From assembly GCA_017534535.1 (NCBI GenBank), contig JAFXVZ010000019.1, positions 186,001-250,000 on the forward strand: a stretch of DNA of 64,000 nucleotides, read 5' to 3'. Positions 1 through 8,194 of the stretch are shown here, one piece after another. Numbering within the stretch: the stretch's first letter is position 1; each line of letters opens with the position of its first letter. The notes under the pieces were generated by a model. The model did not search any database. It was not told where the DNA came from and was given only the letters and a program-made list of their open reading frames with translations. Position numbers and translations under genes: made by a program. The stretch is from Bacteroidaceae bacterium. Its GTDB lineage: Bacteria > Bacteroidota > Bacteroidia > Bacteroidales > Bacteroidaceae.

Positions 1-938
1 ATGTATTTTGTAGGGTCGTTCTTGTCAAATAATGCTTGTCCTGCACAATAGGAATTGGCTGTATAGTTGGGGTCGGCCCCCTCCCCTGCCTTATTCTTTC
101 CGTTGTAAAACAGAATGATACCTTTGTCAGTCATGATAGCTGGAGGACCACATTCTGTCAAGTCGCTATCAAAGTAGCCGGGACGGGTTTTCATCACTTG
201 CAGGAGCTCGCCTTGCTCATCAAGCATTGGTTCCCAATTCACCAAATCAGTGGAAGTGGCTACATTAACGAATTGTTCGCCCCAATACATCATATATTTG
301 TCGCCAAACTTGGCAATTACTTGCTGTCCGTCTTGCATCTTGGTAATGATAGAAGCCGATTTGGTGAAGTTATTGGCAAATCGTCCGTTATATGCTTTAG
401 CAAAAGCGGGTCCATGTTTTGTCCAGTTTTGTAGGTCACGAGAGGTAGCTACAGCCAAACGAGCCACATCCCTATTCCATTGTGTATAGAACATTACATA
501 AAGACCATCTTCGGTCTTTGCTACACGAGGATCTTCGCAACCTCCAGGCCATTCATTAGCTTTTTGGGCATCGTCTGCAGGATAAACAACAGGAGTTTTT
601 TGAATGTCAAAATGCAATCCGTCAGTTGATTCTGCATAGCCGATGCGAGAGGTTCGTGAACCAATGCCCATGTGGGTAGCATCTTCAGAACGGAACATCA
701 CCACAATCTTGCCATCCTTGATAGTAGCTGCTGGGTTGAAAGTATCACCCTCTTGCCAAGCGATAGAATCACCTGTCATCGGACAGAAGAACTTGATATC
801 CTTATTCGGAGAGATGATGGGGTTCATCCCTGTTGGGCGTTGAAAATCCAGCCAAGCCCAATCCTCAGGCTTCAAATTTGACTCTTGACTACAAGCGGTC
901 AGTAAGCCAATCAATGCTAAAGTGACGATATTTTTCAT
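1..938 (-). CDS. GH130-like glycoside phosphorylase/hydrolase lipoprotein (3' end cut by window edge)
   Basis: An open frame read leftward from ATG at 938 runs off the window edge after about 312 codons. The protein opens with a lipoprotein signal (MKNIVTLALIGLLTAC, lipid Cys at residue 16). It then shows a five-bladed-propeller type sequence with the motifs GCEDPRVAK and DSDLTECGPPAI, which resemble GH130 beta-mannoside phosphorylases/hydrolases. GH130 members are usually 330-380 residues, so little is missing. The start codon overlaps the lgt stop as ATGA, suggesting translational coupling. A lipoprotein anchor suggests action on mannose-containing oligosaccharides in the periplasm or at the outer membrane. 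GH130 is inferred from motifs only; substrate is unknown, and a GH43/GH32-like propeller cannot be fully excluded. Confidence 0.7.
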   Translation of the reverse strand, partial: MKNIVTLALIGLLTACSQESNLKPEDWAWLDFQRPTGMNPIISPNKDIKFFCPMTGDSIAWQEGDTFNPAATIKDGKIVVMFRSEDATHMGIGSRTSRIGYAESTDGLHFDIQKTPVVYPADDAQKANEWPGGCEDPRVAKTEDGLYVMFYTQWNRDVARLAVATSRDLQNWTKHGPAFAKAYNGRFANNFTKSASIITKMQDGQQVIAKFGDKYMMYWGEQFVNVATSTDLVNWEPMLDEQGELLQVMKTRPGYFDSDLTECGPPAIMTDKGIILFYNGKNKAGEGADPNYTANSYCAGQALFDKNDPTKY

Positions 939-1789
939 TTCGCTACGTTTTTCTTTCTGTCATAAATAAACATCAGATACAAGCCCACCAGAATGTATGG
1001 AATGCTTAGTAACTGTCCCATATTCAATGTCATACCTTGCTCAAATGCTACTTGATCTTCCTTGATGAATTCAATAAAGAATCGGAAGATGAATACAGAG
1101 GCACATCCGAATCCAAAATAGAAACCTCGCTTGAGGTTCAATTGATACTTGCGATAGATGAAATATACGATTATCGCCAAAGTAAGATAAGCAATGGCCT
1201 CATACAACTGTGCTGGATGGCGAGGAGCTAAAGTGTCGGCTATGCTGGCGTCATTGGTCAGTCTTTCAAATACGAATGCCCAAGGCACATCAGTTACCTT
1301 GCCGATAATCTCAGAGTTCATCAGGTTTGCCATACGAATCCAAAAACCACAGATGAAAGCTGAAACTGTCAGGATATCTGCTATATCAATAAAGTGAATC
1401 TTGTATCGTTTGCAATAGAGCAGGGTAGAGATGACCAGCCCCAGGATGCCTCCGTGACTGGCTAAACCTTGATAGCCAATGTATTTCCAGTTACCATCAG
1501 GTAAGAACTTGATTGGTAGGAACATCTCTGTGATGTTATGCAGATAGTATTCTGGTTCGTAAAACAAGCAATGCCCTAAGCGAGCACCCAACAAAACGCC
1601 AAAGAAGCAATAGAAAAACAAAGGATCGAAAAGCTCATCGCCCCAACCTTTGTCCTTGTATTCTCGTTTCACTATCATGTAGGAGCAAGCGATGCCGATG
1701 ACCCAGAACAAGCCGTAATATCTGATGTTTATCGAACCAATGCTGAACAGCACTGGGTCTGGATTCCAATTGATGCTTAGTGGTAACAT
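935..1789 (-). CDS. lgt: Prolipoprotein diacylglyceryl transferase
   Basis: 284-residue multipass inner-membrane enzyme that moves diacylglycerol from phosphatidylglycerol to the lipobox cysteine, the first step of lipoprotein maturation. The protein shows the Lgt pattern: N-terminal INIRYYGLFW, then ASHGGILG around residue 115, RMANLMNSEIIGK around 150, HPAQLYEA near 195, and a C-terminal RFFIEFIKEDQ segment. Length is normal for the family. ychF lies 6 bp upstream, and a lipoprotein gene overlaps its stop codon. The three genes probably form one transcript from the ychF promoter. Confidence 0.95.
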   Translation of the reverse strand: MLPLSINWNPDPVLFSIGSINIRYYGLFWVIGIACSYMIVKREYKDKGWGDELFDPLFFYCFFGVLLGARLGHCLFYEPEYYLHNITEMFLPIKFLPDGNWKYIGYQGLASHGGILGLVISTLLYCKRYKIHFIDIADILTVSAFICGFWIRMANLMNSEIIGKVTDVPWAFVFERLTNDASIADTLAPRHPAQLYEAIAYLTLAIIVYFIYRKYQLNLKRGFYFGFGCASVFIFRFFIEFIKEDQVAFEQGMTLNMGQLLSIPYILVGLYLMFIYDRKKNVAK

Positions 1790-1795
1790 AGTGTC

Positions 1796-2899
1796 TTATA
1801 CATTAAATCTGAAGTGCATGATGTCGCCATCTTGTACTATATAATCTTTACCTTCAATATTCAATTTTCCAGCCTCACGTACAGCTGCTTCGCTGCCATA
1901 CTTGATATAGTCGTCATACTTGATGACTTCTGCACGGATGAAACCTTTTTCAAAGTCGGTATGAATGACGCCAGCACATTGTGGAGCCTTCCAGCCTTTG
2001 TGATAGGTCCAGGCCTTTACTTCCATTTCGCCTGCAGTGATGAAGGTCTCCAGGTTCAGCAGTTTGAAAGCACTCTTGATCAGTCTGTTAACGCCAGATT
2101 CCTTCAAACCGAGTTCTTCCAAAAACATCATCTTGTCTTCATAGGTTTCCAACTCAGCAATGTCAGCTTCTGTTCGTGCTGCAATCACCAGAATCTCAGC
2201 GTCTTCATCCTTTACGGCTTCTTTTACCTGCTCAACATACTGGTTGCCTGTCAGCACACTTGCTTCATCTACATTACAAACATACAATACTGGTTTAGCT
2301 GTCAACAGGAAGAGGTTTCGGGCAGCTGCTTGTTCATCCTTATCTTCAAGCTGGACAGTGCGAGCCGATTTACCCTGGCTGAGTACTTCTTTGTATTTAA
2401 TCAGTACATTGTAAAGTGCTTTTGCCTCTTTGTCGCCACCTACTTTAGCCAACTTCTCCACCTTAGGGATGCGAGTTTCAACAGTCTCTAAGTCCTTCAA
2501 CTGCAATTCCGTATCAATGATTTCCTTATCGCGAACGGGGTTAATGGGACCTTCCACATGGGTGATATTGCCATCTTCAAAACAGCGAAGCACATGGATG
2601 ATGGCATCTGTCTCACGGATATTGCCTAAGAATTTGTTACCCAATCCTTCACCCTTACTGGCACCTTTCACCAAACCTGCAATGTCAACTATTTCTACTG
2701 TAGCAGGAACAATGCGACCAGGGTGAACGATTTCAGCCAGCTTACCCAATCGCTCATCAGGAACAGTAATCATTCCCACATTAGGTTCGATGGTACAGAA
2801 AGGAAAGTTAGCTGCCTGAGCCTTAGAGCTTGAGAGGCAGTTGAAAAGGGTTGATTTGCCCACATTAGGCAATCCCACGATTCCGCATTGTAAAGCCAT
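1796..2899 (-). CDS. ychF: Redox-regulated ATPase YchF (Obg-related)
   Basis: 367 residues from ATG at 2899. An in-frame upstream extension to 2971 would run through the promoter, so I reject it. The start MALQCGIVGLPNVGKST gives the P-loop at residues 9-17. The G4 position reads NVDE instead of NKxD, the change that gives YchF its preference for ATP over GTP. A C-terminal TGS domain ends in KDYIVQDGDIMHFRF. YchF is a cytosolic translation-associated nucleotidase that binds ribosomes and is linked to oxidative-stress responses in other bacteria. First gene of the ychF-lgt-GH130 group. Confidence 0.95.
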   Translation of the reverse strand: MALQCGIVGLPNVGKSTLFNCLSSSKAQAANFPFCTIEPNVGMITVPDERLGKLAEIVHPGRIVPATVEIVDIAGLVKGASKGEGLGNKFLGNIRETDAIIHVLRCFEDGNITHVEGPINPVRDKEIIDTELQLKDLETVETRIPKVEKLAKVGGDKEAKALYNVLIKYKEVLSQGKSARTVQLEDKDEQAAARNLFLLTAKPVLYVCNVDEASVLTGNQYVEQVKEAVKDEDAEILVIAARTEADIAELETYEDKMMFLEELGLKESGVNRLIKSAFKLLNLETFITAGEMEVKAWTYHKGWKAPQCAGVIHTDFEKGFIRAEVIKYDDYIKYGSEAAVREAGKLNIEGKDYIVQDGDIMHFRFNV

Positions 2900-2926
2900 A
2901 TCTGATAAATCTTTTAATTTTGGCTG

Positions 2927-2957
2927 CAAAGATAGTGCAAGTTGAGCGAAATACAAA
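2927..2957 (-). promoter_or_regulatory. Bacteroidetes-type promoter for ychF
   Basis: On the minus strand TTTG (2957-2954) is followed after 19 bp by TATCTTTG (2934-2927), matching the Bacteroidetes TTTG/TAnnTTTG pair. The predicted transcript starts about 20 bp before the ychF ATG at 2899. Confidence 0.75.
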
Positions 2958-3060
2958 ATGAATTTATTCATTTTTATTTCCGAAACGCGGCCTATCTTGT
3001 TTAAAGATAAAACTTTTTATAGATTTGGTGTGGAAAAAATCTTTATAAATCGCTCCACCA

Positions 3061-3135
3061 CCCCACTGCCTCATTTCTCCTGGGTGTAATTATTAACTAT
3101 TGATGCTATTTGTTTGGAAATCTGAGGCAGCGGGG
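3061..3135. repeat. Imperfect inverted repeat, 13-bp arms
   Basis: CCCCACTGCCTCA (3061-3073) is the reverse complement of TGAGGCAGCGGGG (3123-3135) with one mismatch. The arms are 49 bp apart. There is no following T-tract, so this is not a standard terminator. Confidence 0.5.
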
Positions 3136-3270
3136 CAGTAAACAACATATCTTTTCCATCCCTTAAATGCCAAAACTCAGAAACCTTGCACGTCGAAATG
3201 TTAAAAGTTTGTTAAATAATTGTTAGTTCCTATCTGATAAACCTTTCACTCCAAAACAAGCAACTCATCA

Positions 3271-3358
3271 GGTCGAAGCTGAAGGTCTTTCAGCTTCGAC
3301 CTCGTCTGCTTTCAGCTCCAACTTGACAAGTCTTCAGTTTCGACTTGCCAGTCCTTTC
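3271..3358. repeat. 22-bp-period degenerate tandem array, locus 1
   Basis: Four units begin at 3271, 3293, 3315 and 3337, exactly 22 bp apart, reading GGTCGAAGC, GCTTCGACC, GCTCCAACT and GTTTCGACT; the first three end in CTTTCA or TCTTCA. The first two form a perfect 13-bp stem (3271-3283/3289-3301) with a 5-nt loop. Confidence 0.7.
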
Positions 3359-3397
3359 TCTCCGAGCGGGTGCCAAAGTCTATTTGAGAATATTAAT

Positions 3398-3463
3398 CTT
3401 CTTCCGCTATGATAGCCATTGATACATATAAGCTATTTCGATTTTGCGGAAGAGCGGAAGAAG
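3398..3463. repeat. Perfect 11-bp inverted repeat
   Basis: CTTCTTCCGCT (3398-3408) and AGCGGAAGAAG (3453-3463) are exact reverse complements separated by 44 bp. Function unknown. Confidence 0.5.
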
Positions 3464-3544
3464 TCTTCTTGTTGGTTTTGATACACAAAGCCTTTTAGGC
3501 ATTAACTACTATATAATTCCTTAAAAGTTTATAAATTTTGGATA

Positions 3545-3580
3545 ATAAAAAAGGCTGTGCCTTTTTGAAGCACAGCCTTC
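3545..3580 (-). terminator. Intrinsic terminator after the DUF3836 gene
   Basis: A 10-bp stem AAGGCTGTGC/GCACAGCCTT (3551-3560/3570-3579) with a 9-nt loop. Read on the minus strand it is followed by a run of T residues, 33 bp after the stop of the gene at 3613. Confidence 0.85.
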
Positions 3581-3612
3581 ATGAATAAGGTTATTAAGGT
3601 ATGGAGTATTTT

Positions 3613-3987
3613 TTACATGGTCTCAGCGTCCATTGTGATGGTCATGCTTGGAACTAGCACGAATTCCTTCTTGTTCTTGTTCCACTTGTAGTAAGTAGTG
3701 GTAACCTGCTTGCCCTCATACTGGTAACGGATGCACATGTCATTCATCCACTCAGAGCCGTTCCACTTCTGGCAAACGTTCTCAGTCATGCGCTGCTGGT
3801 TGTCATACTTGTAGTTATACTGCAGGTAGTTTACCAACATGTTGTCAACGTTCTTGTAAACAGTCTGGCCAACCATAACGCCATTAACTTCCTCGTTGTT
3901 GTAAACCAAATTGTCGTGGTTGTCTGCCATTGCGTTGATACCACACATCATCAAAGCTGCTAATACGATAAATTTTAAAGTCTTCAT
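3613..3987 (-). CDS. DUF3836-like small secreted protein
   Basis: 124-residue protein with a clear signal peptide (MKTLKFIVLAALMMCGINAMA, probable cleavage after residue 21). The mature part is rich in Tyr, Asn and Lys, with the pattern NLVYNNEEVNG, VGQTVYK, YNYKYDNQQRM and a beta-rich C-terminal half ending VLVPSMTITMDAE. This matches my recollection of the DUF3836 family of Bacteroides and Prevotella, secreted proteins of unknown function often present in several copies. It stands alone with its own promoter and terminator. The short monocistronic layout suggests independent, possibly strong or conditional, expression. Confidence 0.75.
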   Translation of the reverse strand: MKTLKFIVLAALMMCGINAMADNHDNLVYNNEEVNGVMVGQTVYKNVDNMLVNYLQYNYKYDNQQRMTENVCQKWNGSEWMNDMCIRYQYEGKQVTTTYYKWNKNKKEFVLVPSMTITMDAETM

Positions 3988-4049
3988 TTTTTTATCTCCT
4001 ATTTTTTAATTATCTAACATATTGTCACTCCTCTTTCAGAATGACGACG

Positions 4050-4081
4050 CAAAGGTAAGGGCTTTTTCTGGACAAAACAAA
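4050..4081 (-). promoter_or_regulatory. Bacteroidetes-type promoter for the DUF3836 gene
   Basis: Minus strand TTTG (4081-4078), 20-bp spacer, TACCTTTG (4057-4050). Both boxes match consensus. The leader to the ATG at 3987 would be about 55-60 nt. Confidence 0.75.
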
Positions 4082-4182
4082 TATTTTCGCAATTATTTTT
4101 AGCAATGTGTAAAGCTAATGTTAACAGATATCATTTCAAAAGTGCTGTTTTGCTGACAAAATGTTATCCGATAAATCAAAAG

Positions 4183-4217
4183 AAGGGTATCTAACCATTC
4201 ACGGCGATACCCTTTTT
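4183..4217 (-). terminator. Probable terminator after polA
   Basis: AAGGGTAT (4183-4190) pairs with ATACCCTT (4207-4214). On the minus strand the stem is followed by TTCTTTTG. It lies 54 bp past the polA stop. Confidence 0.55.
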
Positions 4218-4270
4218 AACAGTTAACCTTTCTTTCTGATTGAAAGTTAAATAATGTTATTCAACATATT

Positions 4271-7129
4271 TTAGTGTGCTTCAAGCCAATTTTTACCCCA
4301 TCCACAGTCGGCTTTTAGGGGAACTCGCATCAAATATGCACGCTCCATTTCTTCTATTACAATCTTCTCAACCAACTCTTTTTCAGACGTTGGTACGCTG
4401 AAGTTGAGTTCGTCATGCACTTGCAGAATCATTTTAGCTTTTAGATTATAAGTTTTGAATCGTTGATAGATGTGAGCCATTGCCACTTTTATGATATCTG
4501 CTGCACTTCCTTGGATTGGTGCATTGATGGCATTTCGCTCTGCATAGCCTCTGACTGTGGCATTGCGGGAATTGATGTCAGGCAAATAGCGTTTGCGATG
4601 AAAGATGGTTTCTACATAGCCATTTTCCCTTGCAGATTCGATACTTTTGTCCATGTAGGCTTTTATTTGAGGATAGGTTTCGAAATAGCCATCAATTAAT
4701 TGGCGAGCCTCACTACGATCTACACCCATCCTTTCAGCCAAACCAAAGACAGAGATACCATAGATAATGCCAAAGTTAGCTGTTTTAGCCTTTCTACGCA
4801 TATCCTTACTAACTTCTTCCATGGATACCTTATATATTTTTGAGGCCGTAGCTGCATGCACATCGTAGTCGTGTTTGAATGCATCTATCATATTCGTATC
4901 TCCACTGAGGTGAGCCATGATGCGGAGCTCGATTTGAGAATAGTCTGCTGAAAAGAATTCACAACCGGGATCTGGAATGAAACACTTGCGAATCTCCTTG
5001 CCATCATCATCGCGAACAGGGATATTCTGGAGGTTTGGGTTACTACTACTCAATCGTCCTGTAGCAGTAACAGCTTGGTTGAAAGAGGTGTGTATCTTAC
5101 CTGTACGAGGATTTATCAATGCTGGCAAGGCATCAATGTAGGTACTTAACAACTTCTTCAGTCCTCGATAATCCAAAATTTTTCCCACAATCGGATGCTT
5201 GTGGCGTAAACTCTCCAACACTTCTTCCGAAGTAACATATTGCCCGGTCTTCGTTTTCTTTGGCTTCTCTATTAATTTCATATCTTTGAACAAGATATCA
5301 CCTACTTGTTTTGGTGAACTGATGTTGAACTTCATGCCTGCTAATTGATAGATTTCTTGTTCAATCTCATTCATACGTTGATTATAGAGAACGGATGTTT
5401 GTTTAAGAGCTTCCGTATCAAGAAGTACTCCATTGGTTTCGATATTCACTAACACAGGCACCAAAGGCATTTCAATATCATAGAACAATTGTTCTACTCC
5501 TTCTTTCTTTAGTTCCTCCTCCAAGATGGTTTTCAACTGAAGTGTCACATCTGCATCCTCGCATGCGTACCTATATATATCTATAGGAGCAAGGTCTCGC
5601 ATGTTTTTCTGATTTTTTCCCTTTGCACCTATGAGCTCATCGATGTGAATGGTTTTGTAGTGGAGATAGATTTCGGCCAGGTAGTCCATGTTATGACGCA
5701 ATTCTGGTTGCAGGACGTAGTGAGCCAGCATGGTGTCGAAGAGGGGACCTTTCACCTCGATACCATAATGATGGAGTATAATCATATCGTACTTGATATT
5801 TTGTCCAACCTTGACTGATGCCTCATTTTCGAACACGGGTTTGAAGGCTTGTACGATTCTACGTGCTTCATCATAATCGGCAGGTACAGGAATGTAGTAA
5901 GCTCTGTTTTTGGCATCGCTAAAGCTCATACCTACCAAATCGGCCATCATGGGTTCGGTACCTGTGGTTTCAGTATCTAAAGCAAAGATTTCTACAGACA
6001 AGAATTTTCTGATAATTTCCTGTCTTTTTTCTTCTGTATCAATCAGTTGATAGTCTATCTCATCTGGATTTAACGTCTTTAGATTCGATTTTTCTAAAAC
6101 AATTGGGGAGTTGGTCGGTATTTCTGCAAACAAATCGCCTTGAATCGGCATCTTTTTAGCTCCTACATCTGTTGGATGAGTTGGAGTGGGGGATGGGGTG
6201 GCGAATAAAGTTCCAGCGAACAAGTCTTGTGACACTTCCACCTTGGGAGTCCCCAATCTACCCATCACACGCTCAAAAAGCGAACGGAATTCTAGTTCAT
6301 CGAAAATTCGTTTGAGATTTGTCAAGTCAGGGGTTTCATATTTTAAAGCTTCCAAATCAAAGTTGATAGGTACATCCGTTTTAATGGTGGCAAGGAATTT
6401 CGAGAAGGCTATCTGTTCCTTGTTAGCCTCCACCTTCGCCTTGAGGGCACCTTTCAGTTGGTCGGTATTCTCTAACAGATTCTCAATGCTCCCAAATTCC
6501 TTGATTAGCTTTTGAGCTGTCTTTTCACCCACACCAGGGCATCCTGGTATGTTATCTGAAGCATCACCCATTAAACCCAGTAAGTCGATTACCTGTAGGG
6601 TAGAGGAGAGGTCATATTTTTCCATCACCTCTTTTGGTCCCATTATTTCAAAACCACCTGTGAACTTGGGACGATACATATAAACATGATCTTTCACCAG
6701 CTGCCCATAGTCCTTATCTGGAGTCAGCATATAGGTATCGATGCCTTGGGCTCCAGCTACTGTTGCAAGCGTCCCAATTACATCATCAGCTTCATAACCA
6801 GCTACCTCCAGAATAGGGATATTGTAAGCCTTGATTATTTCCTTAATAATTGGCACTGATTTTCGGATGTCCTCTGGAGTCTCTTCACGTTGAGCTTTAT
6901 AGTTAGGGTATGCCTCATGTCTGAATGTTGGACCTGGAGGATCAAAGGCGATGCCAATATGTGAAGGATTCTCTTTTTTCAACACTTCTTCTAGAGTATT
7001 GACAAAGCCCATGATGGCAGATGTGTTCTGCCCTTTGGAGTTAATTCGAGGGTTCTTAATGAGTGCATAATAGGCTCTATAGATGAGTGCATATGCGTCT
7101 AAAAGGAATAGTTTATCGCCAGTTTCCAT
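4271..7129 (-). CDS. polA: DNA polymerase I
   Basis: 952 residues from ATG at 7129; an extension to 7138 would need a TTG start. The enzyme fills gaps and removes RNA primers. Three domains are visible. Residues 1-300 form a 5'-3' exonuclease (DAYALIYRAYYA, EADDVIG, GLMGDASDNIPG). A proofreading domain carries ALDTETTG, with its catalytic Asp-Thr-Glu intact. The polymerase domain shows DYSQIELRIMAHLSGD (motif A), RRKAKTANFGIIYG (motif B) and QVHDEL (motif C). Length is normal. A Pro/Thr-rich linker around residue 310-340 (PSPTPTHPTD) joins the first two domains. Monocistronic, divergent from the polyprenyl synthase gene. Confidence 0.97.
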   Translation of the reverse strand: METGDKLFLLDAYALIYRAYYALIKNPRINSKGQNTSAIMGFVNTLEEVLKKENPSHIGIAFDPPGPTFRHEAYPNYKAQREETPEDIRKSVPIIKEIIKAYNIPILEVAGYEADDVIGTLATVAGAQGIDTYMLTPDKDYGQLVKDHVYMYRPKFTGGFEIMGPKEVMEKYDLSSTLQVIDLLGLMGDASDNIPGCPGVGEKTAQKLIKEFGSIENLLENTDQLKGALKAKVEANKEQIAFSKFLATIKTDVPINFDLEALKYETPDLTNLKRIFDELEFRSLFERVMGRLGTPKVEVSQDLFAGTLFATPSPTPTHPTDVGAKKMPIQGDLFAEIPTNSPIVLEKSNLKTLNPDEIDYQLIDTEEKRQEIIRKFLSVEIFALDTETTGTEPMMADLVGMSFSDAKNRAYYIPVPADYDEARRIVQAFKPVFENEASVKVGQNIKYDMIILHHYGIEVKGPLFDTMLAHYVLQPELRHNMDYLAEIYLHYKTIHIDELIGAKGKNQKNMRDLAPIDIYRYACEDADVTLQLKTILEEELKKEGVEQLFYDIEMPLVPVLVNIETNGVLLDTEALKQTSVLYNQRMNEIEQEIYQLAGMKFNISSPKQVGDILFKDMKLIEKPKKTKTGQYVTSEEVLESLRHKHPIVGKILDYRGLKKLLSTYIDALPALINPRTGKIHTSFNQAVTATGRLSSSNPNLQNIPVRDDDGKEIRKCFIPDPGCEFFSADYSQIELRIMAHLSGDTNMIDAFKHDYDVHAATASKIYKVSMEEVSKDMRRKAKTANFGIIYGISVFGLAERMGVDRSEARQLIDGYFETYPQIKAYMDKSIESARENGYVETIFHRKRYLPDINSRNATVRGYAERNAINAPIQGSAADIIKVAMAHIYQRFKTYNLKAKMILQVHDELNFSVPTSEKELVEKIVIEEMERAYLMRVPLKADCGWGKNWLEAH

Positions 7130-7192
7130 ACTTTTCAATAAATTTATGCGTAAATGTATAAAATAAAAACCACATTTCGGTAATTTATTACT

Positions 7193-7200
7193 ACTTTTGT
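7193..7200 (+). promoter_or_regulatory. -7 box for the polyprenyl synthase gene
   Basis: TACTTTTG matches TAnnTTTG and ends 16 bp before the ATG at 7217. No clear -33 TTTG is seen. The leader would be only about 10-12 nt. Confidence 0.55.
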
Positions 7201-7216
7201 AGGAAAATTCTTTGAT

Positions 7217-8194
7217 ATGAGTCGAGATTTGTCATTTATATCGAATCCAGTGAAGGCTGAGATGGAGGAATTCCAACGCCTTTACAAGGAATCTTTGTCA
7301 TCATCAAACGTGCTTTTGCAACAGGTAATCATGCATGTTACACAGAAGCATGGGAAGATGATGAGGCCTTTATTGCTGTTTTTGATTACTAAAATGTTTG
7401 ACAAAGTGACTCCAGCTGCCTACCATGCAGCTGTATCATTGGAATTGCTTCATACTGCTACCTTAATTCATGACGATGTGGTGGATGAGAGTGATAAGCG
7501 CAGGGGCCAACCTTCCGTCAATGCTGCTTTTAATAATAAGGTAGCAGTGCTTTCTGGCGACTTTTTCTTGGCAACAGCCTTACAACAAGTTTCTTTGACA
7601 CGCCATTTTGAAATTGTGGATATTGTTGCAAAGTTAGGTCAACTTTTAGCTGATGGTGAGTTGTTGCAGCTTTACAACATAGCCAATAACACGTTGTCTT
7701 ATGATGTTTATTTCGACATTATCCGCAAAAAAACAGCTATACTTTTTTCTTCTTGTGGTAGAGCTGGTGCAATTGCTGCTGGTGCTGATAAGGAATGGAT
7801 TGAGAAAGCAGCTGATTTTGGAGAGAAAATCGGTCTTTGTTTTCAAATCAAGGATGATATCTTCGACTATTTCGATAATCAAGCATTAGGTAAGCCTACA
7901 GGCAATGACATGAAAGAAGGTAAACTTACCCTTCCTGTACTCTATGCCTTAAACTCTGCGCAAAATGATTACTATTTAATGTTGGCTGAAAAAGTGAGAA
8001 GTTTTACTGCAACTGATGTAGAAATTGCCCAATTAATCGAATTTACTAAGCAATTGGGTGGCATCGAGTATTCTTATAAAATCATCGATGAAATCAAAGA
8101 AAAAGCATCTGCCTTGCTGACAGATGCTCCTGATTCTGATATCAAGGAATCCCTAATGGCTTATCTTGATTATGTAGTGGATAGAAACAATTAA
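7217..8194 (+). CDS. Polyprenyl (octaprenyl-type) diphosphate synthase
   Basis: 325-residue trans-isoprenyl diphosphate synthase that condenses isopentenyl diphosphate onto allylic diphosphates, probably making the menaquinone side chain. The first Asp-rich motif HDDVVDESDKRRGQPS begins near D86, and the second, IKDDIFDYFD, near D213. GKMMRP near residue 45 binds substrate. Product length cannot be read reliably from sequence. Its stop codon shares the palindrome TTAA with the stop of the convergent deoC (4-nt overlap). Confidence 0.9.
   Translation: MSRDLSFISNPVKAEMEEFQRLYKESLSSSNVLLQQVIMHVTQKHGKMMRPLLLFLITKMFDKVTPAAYHAAVSLELLHTATLIHDDVVDESDKRRGQPSVNAAFNNKVAVLSGDFFLATALQQVSLTRHFEIVDIVAKLGQLLADGELLQLYNIANNTLSYDVYFDIIRKKTAILFSSCGRAGAIAAGADKEWIEKAADFGEKIGLCFQIKDDIFDYFDNQALGKPTGNDMKEGKLTLPVLYALNSAQNDYYLMLAEKVRSFTATDVEIAQLIEFTKQLGGIEYSYKIIDEIKEKASALLTDAPDSDIKESLMAYLDYVVDRNN

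Larger units (their letters stand above)
2958..3544. other. Gene-free stretch rich in inverted and periodic repeats
   Basis: No convincing coding frame occurs here. It holds an imperfect 13-bp inverted repeat (3061-3073/3123-3135), the 22-bp-period array at 3271-3358, and an 11-bp perfect inverted repeat (3398-3408/3453-3463). These are listed separately. Base composition is AT-rich outside the repeats. Confidence 0.6.
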
